A stretch of 26,553 nucleotides of DNA from CAZNHL01 sp964572965 (GTDB lineage: Bacteria; Bacteroidota; Bacteroidia; Cytophagales; UBA9547): positions 1-26,553 of the forward strand of contig CAZNHL010000063.1 of the NCBI GenBank assembly GCA_964572965.1. The letters run 5' to 3'. The notes under the pieces are model-generated. The model was not told where the DNA came from. It was given only the letters and a program-made list of their open reading frames with translations, and did no database searches. This document shows, piece after piece, positions 23,221 through 26,553 of the stretch (the stretch's first letter is position 1; every line of letters begins with the position of its first letter). A program made the position numbers and the translations under genes.

Positions 23221-24834
23221 ATGAGACTTTTTAGAACAATCTCACTGGCATTGCTATTTTTAATTTCGACACAATTAGTTAAGTCGCAAAACTGTACAAA
23301 TTTACCGGCCTGGAATCCTTCTGCTATTTATCTGGGTGGAGATCAGGTAACATTTAACGGAAATAAGTACAAAGCAAAGTGGTGGACACAAAACGAAACA
23401 CCTAATGCGGTACCTACAGGTGTGTGGCAGGATTTAGGTTCTTGTACATCAACGTCAACCGCCGGAAATTGCTTGGGGTTAAGTACCTGGAATGCTGCAT
23501 CTGCTTATAATGCAGGGGACGAAGTAATACTTAGTAACAAGAAATACGCCGCGCAATGGTGGACCCAAAACCAGCAACCTGGAACTGCTAATGCTCCCTG
23601 GACATTTATTGCAGATTGTCAGTCTCCGGTTATTTCGGTGTCAGCATCATTGTCGGCATTTACTGCAAATGTAGGTACTCCGTCAACAGCACAGACCTTT
23701 ACTGTCTCAGCAGCTAATCAGACCAGTGACGTATTGGTAAGTGCTCCTAATGGTTTTCAGGTTTCGTTAACCCCGGGAACAGGATTTGGACGGACGGTGG
23801 TATTAATAAAGTCAGGCTCAACTGTTCCGTTAACGACCCTTTACGTTCAGTTTAATCCTTCAAATACAGGAAGCTATTCCGGAAATATTGCAGTTTCTTC
23901 TACAGGGTCAACTACCCAACAGATAGCTGTTTCCGGAAATTCAAATAGTTATACAAAGCTGGTATGTAATGGCGTTGCTGCGTGGAGTGGCAGCAATGTT
24001 TATAATAACGGTAACGAAGTAGTGTATAATGGCAATCGCTTTAAGGCAAAATGGTGGAACCAAAATTCAGCTCCGTCTACTACCGATGAATGGGGAGCAT
24101 GGCAGATCATCGGGGGATGTGTTTATTCATCTCTTACTGTTTCTGCAACAAGTCTGACTTCTTTTGCAACACTGTTGGGGACACCTTCTGCCCAGCAATC
24201 CTTTTCTTTGTCGGCACAAGAGCTGACATCAGTAATAAATATTTCAGCGCCTTCACAATTCGAAGTTTCTTTACAGGCTGCAAGTGGCTATACCAGCTAC
24301 CTGACGCTTAATCCTGATAATAACGGCAATGTAGCTACTACAACCATTTATGTTCGCTTTAACCCTTATGCAACAGGAAATATAGACGGTAAAGTAATTG
24401 TAAGTACGGTTGGGATTGACCCTAAATATGTGTCAGTAAGCGGAACGGGTAATGCAACATGGATTACAAACGCTAATTTGCTATATACAAATTCGACCAT
24501 TACCAATGTAGGGATCGGAACATCCAGTGTACCGAGCGGATATTTATTGGGTGTGAATGGAAAAATAATTAGCAAAGGCTTAAAAGTCCAGTTTCAAAAC
24601 TGGGCTGATGTTGTTTTTCAAAAGGAATATAAACTGATGCCGCTTAGTGAAGTTGAGAAGTTTGTTCAGCAAAATAAACATTTACCGGAATTCCCTAGTG
24701 AGAATAGTGCACTGAAAGATGGGGTAGCTATTGAAGATATGAATGTATTATTGTTGAAAAAAGTCGAAGAACTTACATTGTATATTATAGAGCAGGATAA
24801 AAAAATTAAGGCACTGGAAGAGAAAGTCCGTTAA
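23221..24834 (+). CDS. Secreted modular protein with three CBM5/12-like chitin-binding modules
   Basis: 537 residues. The signal peptide ends near residue 22 (LVKSQNC). Three ~50-residue modules at ~25-75, 84-133 and 249-300 share W...aYn.GdeV.ynG..y.AkWWtQN..P......W...g.C, the pattern of carbohydrate-binding module families 5/12 (chitin-binding type 3), each bracketed by Cys. Two Ig-like beta domains (~137-241 and 302-409) share LSAF....GTPS.QQTF.VSA..LT..v.vsAP..FeVSL...TT.YVRFNP. The C-terminus (~428-537) has VGIGTS, HLPEFPSEN and LLKKVEELTLYIIEQDKKIKALEEK, a Bacteroidota module ending in a coiled coil. There is no catalytic domain and no recognisable T9SS sorting domain. It likely binds chitin or a similar glycan as an adhesin or scaffold. 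Confidence 0.87.
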   Translation: MRLFRTISLALLFLISTQLVKSQNCTNLPAWNPSAIYLGGDQVTFNGNKYKAKWWTQNETPNAVPTGVWQDLGSCTSTSTAGNCLGLSTWNAASAYNAGDEVILSNKKYAAQWWTQNQQPGTANAPWTFIADCQSPVISVSASLSAFTANVGTPSTAQTFTVSAANQTSDVLVSAPNGFQVSLTPGTGFGRTVVLIKSGSTVPLTTLYVQFNPSNTGSYSGNIAVSSTGSTTQQIAVSGNSNSYTKLVCNGVAAWSGSNVYNNGNEVVYNGNRFKAKWWNQNSAPSTTDEWGAWQIIGGCVYSSLTVSATSLTSFATLLGTPSAQQSFSLSAQELTSVINISAPSQFEVSLQAASGYTSYLTLNPDNNGNVATTTIYVRFNPYATGNIDGKVIVSTVGIDPKYVSVSGTGNATWITNANLLYTNSTITNVGIGTSSVPSGYLLGVNGKIISKGLKVQFQNWADVVFQKEYKLMPLSEVEKFVQQNKHLPEFPSENSALKDGVAIEDMNVLLLKKVEELTLYIIEQDKKIKALEEKVR

Positions 24835-24876
24835 GCTCAGTTTGCCTGTTTTGTATTCATTATAAAAGAAATCCAT

Positions 24877-25392
24877 ATGAAAAAATATATCATAGCATTT
24901 GCCATTATCGGTGTTGCGGCTTTAACCGGTTATAATTGTCAGTCATCTTCTTCTCATGATGACCCGCAGCCGAAAACAAACACTCCTGCAACTAATATTA
25001 CTGCACTGTCTGACACCGACTGGCAGGTTGATTCCATTGCTGAATATGTAAGAAGTAATAGTGACGGCAGAGTAGGGTCTCGTTCAGTGGTAAACAGACC
25101 TTATGTGTATCAGTTTCACGAAAGCAAAATCGTTTGCACAAACACCTGGTCGAACACCAAAGATTCAGCTGTAATAGCTATTAATGGGGCGAATGTATCA
25201 ACAGACTTTTTCAATAGCTACGATAAGAGCCCCGCAACTAAGAGCATGCAACGTTTTACGGTAAAAAAACTGACTTATCAGATTACTACGGCAGGTCAGG
25301 CAATATTTGCTTACGACAGCACTTATGTTGATGGGCCTAACACGCTTATCTATACATATAGACACTATTGCAGTCCGGTTAAAGGAAAATAA
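24877..25392 (+). CDS. Probable lipoprotein of unknown function
   Basis: 171 residues. The hydrophobic N-terminus MKKYIIAFAIIGVAALTGYNC is followed by a serine/aspartate/proline linker (QSSSSHDDPQPKTNTP), the usual shape of a Bacteroidota lipoprotein. However, the residues before the Cys (Gly-Tyr-Asn) are a poor lipobox, so lipidation is uncertain. The mature part (DTDWQVDSIAEYVR... YVYQFHESKIVCTNTW... HYCSPVKGK) reads like a beta-rich lipocalin-type domain as in 'DUF-type' extracytoplasmic proteins, but I do not recognise the family. It lies 42 bases after the chitin-binding gene and one base before the next lipoprotein gene, so it is probably in their operon. Confidence 0.68.
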   Translation: MKKYIIAFAIIGVAALTGYNCQSSSSHDDPQPKTNTPATNITALSDTDWQVDSIAEYVRSNSDGRVGSRSVVNRPYVYQFHESKIVCTNTWSNTKDSAVIAINGANVSTDFFNSYDKSPATKSMQRFTVKKLTYQITTAGQAIFAYDSTYVDGPNTLIYTYRHYCSPVKGK

Positions 25393-25393
25393 T

Positions 25394-26050
25394 ATGGAAA
25401 GAAGAAAACAGTATTTGTCATTAATAGTGATCATAACCTCAGGCTATTTGATATGTTCCTGTTTTGACAAAAAGGAAGGGTATTGTCCGAATGGTATGCC
25501 TGCTTATCTGGTTAGCTATATTGATAGCAATTACAGGGAAGGGGACACCATTGTCTATGAAAACCAGACAGGAAAGCAAATCAGGATTCCTGTTCAATAT
25601 CATACATATAAGTCAGCCTATTACAAAGTTACAGACGAATGTGATATAGACTTTTATTTGTTGGCTAGTTATAAAGATTCTGTCTGGCTAGATTTAAGAG
25701 TTACAGAAGATCCTGTTAAGTATTGGAACTTATATAGTTATCGGTTGGTATTTGGAAAATATGAATCATCAGGTGATCAACAAAAAGTAATGCCAGTCAA
25801 TTATGGGGAACTTGGACCTAATAGACGTGCAGATGTTTATACCGAGCTAGGAATCAACAATGATTCCGTTGCTTTAGTAAAAGATTTTTGGGTAGGCGAT
25901 GTGAAGTATCCAAAGCTCTATAGGATTGTGCCTGATTCTACCGGCTTGTCTCGAAAACCTGCAGTTATTCAATATTTTTATCACAGAGAAAGAGGTATTG
26001 TCCGTTTTGACGAAAGAGGGACTGGGCAGATCTGGATCAGAAAACAATAG
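25394..26050 (+). CDS. Lipoprotein, tandem paralogue 1
   Basis: 218 residues from the ATG one base after the previous stop; a longer frame upstream lies inside that gene and is rejected. Signal peptide MERRKQYLSLIVIITSGYLICSC ends in a plausible lipobox (Ile-Cys-Ser-Cys). The mature domain begins CPNGMPAYLVSYIDSNYREG and contains GDTIVYENQTGKQIRIPV and YKDSVWLDLR, suggesting an all-beta domain. Family unknown. It is closely related to the next gene: 30 of 37 residues match from the conserved CPxGMPAYL to RIPV. Probably exported to the outer membrane. The spacing suggests one transcript with both neighbours. Confidence 0.72.
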   Translation: MERRKQYLSLIVIITSGYLICSCFDKKEGYCPNGMPAYLVSYIDSNYREGDTIVYENQTGKQIRIPVQYHTYKSAYYKVTDECDIDFYLLASYKDSVWLDLRVTEDPVKYWNLYSYRLVFGKYESSGDQQKVMPVNYGELGPNRRADVYTELGINNDSVALVKDFWVGDVKYPKLYRIVPDSTGLSRKPAVIQYFYHRERGIVRFDERGTGQIWIRKQ

Positions 26051-26054
26051 ATAT

Positions 26055-26553
26055 ATGAAGACAAAAAGATGTGCGACATTCATGATAATTATAACCTTTT
26101 GCTATTTGCTTCATTCCTGTGTAGGAAAGAAAGATAACTGTCCAAGTGGTATGCCAGCGTACCTAACCGGCTATATTAATAGCAATTACCGGAAAGGAGA
26201 TACCATTGTTTATGAAAATCAGTTTGGCAAGCAACTAAGAATTCCGGTATTAGGATATACATATAGTTCATCTAGCCGCCCTTATACCAGTGTTTGTGAT
26301 ATTGAATGTTACTTGTCTGCAAACTACAAAGATTCCGTTTGGGTTAATTTATTAATTAGCGGTGCTCCTGTTGAATACTATAATGGCTTTAATTACACTT
26401 TAGTTTTAGGTAAACCTACAACAGAAGAAAAACAAAAAGTGATGAGCGTTGGATATTCTGAATTTGGACCAGGTAGAGGGGTAGATGTTTATACTTCTTT
26501 AGGTATTAGTAAGGATTCTGTAATAGAATTAAAGAATACTTATTTAAATGGAA
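26055..26553 (+). CDS. Lipoprotein, tandem paralogue 2 (partial, runs off the window)
   Basis: An open frame from the ATG at 26055, four bases after the previous stop, to the end of the window (166 codons and no stop). MKTKRCATFMIIITFCYLLHSCVGKKDNCPSGMPAYL gives a signal peptide with a possible lipobox Leu-His-Ser-Cys, then the same domain as the preceding protein: GDTIVYENQFGKQLRIPV, YKDSVWVNLL, QKVMSVGYSEFGPGRGVDVYTSLGI. Clearly a tandem duplicate that has diverged mainly in the middle. The 3' end lies outside the window, so the length and any further copies are unknown. Confidence 0.75.
   Translation, partial: MKTKRCATFMIIITFCYLLHSCVGKKDNCPSGMPAYLTGYINSNYRKGDTIVYENQFGKQLRIPVLGYTYSSSSRPYTSVCDIECYLSANYKDSVWVNLLISGAPVEYYNGFNYTLVLGKPTTEEKQKVMSVGYSEFGPGRGVDVYTSLGISKDSVIELKNTYLNG

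Noticed and set aside
23221..24834. Type IX secretion C-terminal sorting domain on the chitin-binding protein
   Set aside because: The C-terminus is a coiled coil ending in KALEEKVR; the usual T9SS beta-domain motifs are not visible.
25307..25393. Upstream extension of the first tandem lipoprotein
   Set aside because: It lies inside the preceding gene, and the signal peptide begins only at the ATG at 25394.

Overview
The window looks like chromosomal DNA from a Bacteroidota bacterium, most likely in or near the Sphingobacteriales/Cytophagales. Reasons: TAnnTTTG-type -7 promoter elements, little Shine-Dalgarno sequence, paired DUF4199 genes, a BatA-domain protein, a bifunctional ribBA, secreted proteins with the Bacteroidota 'VGIG...HLPEFPS...LLKKVEELTL' C-terminus, and a Gre-like protein of a type common in this phylum. 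Three runs of exactly ten N (3658-3667, 11503-11512, 11805-11814) mark it as a draft scaffold or MAG. All three fall inside genes, and the flanks of at least one show that ten is a placeholder and not a measured length.

Layout. 1-2000: an intergenic inverted repeat, ung (uracil-DNA glycosylase) with its terminator, and a VanZ-like membrane protein on the minus strand. 2010-8659: a co-directional block of a BatA-domain protein, a dihydroorotase homologue that has lost its metal ligands, two overlapping DUF4199 membrane proteins, a polyisoprenyl-phosphate-type GT2 and ribBA. 8726-10640: a two-gene minus-strand module, an AAA/ABC-type ATPase overlapping an HNH nuclease, which matches Septu (PtuA-PtuB) anti-phage defence. 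It is bracketed by two strong hairpins. 10729-13024: a secreted GH3 glucosidase whose apparent split is an assembly artefact. 13279-14664: a small secreted protein followed by surE. 14892-22583: an ion-transport cluster, with a P2-type cation ATPase facing a tandem pair of CPA2 antiporters that carry two RCK_C domains each and no NAD-binding RCK_N. 22580-23032: a Gre-like protein, tail to tail with the second antiporter. 23221-26553: surface or secreted proteins, namely a modular protein with three CBM5/12-like chitin-binding modules and no enzyme, a probable lipoprotein, and two tandem paralogous lipoproteins, the last cut by the window end.

The most interesting items are the Septu-type module and its flanking hairpins, the pseudo-dihydroorotase in a membrane/glycosyltransferase operon, the enzyme-less triple chitin-binding protein, the tandem antiporters, a terminator-like repeat shared by the 3' ends of ung and ribBA, and the reconstruction of the GH3 gene across its gap. 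I found no rRNA, tRNA, CRISPR array, transposase, integrase or reverse transcriptase.
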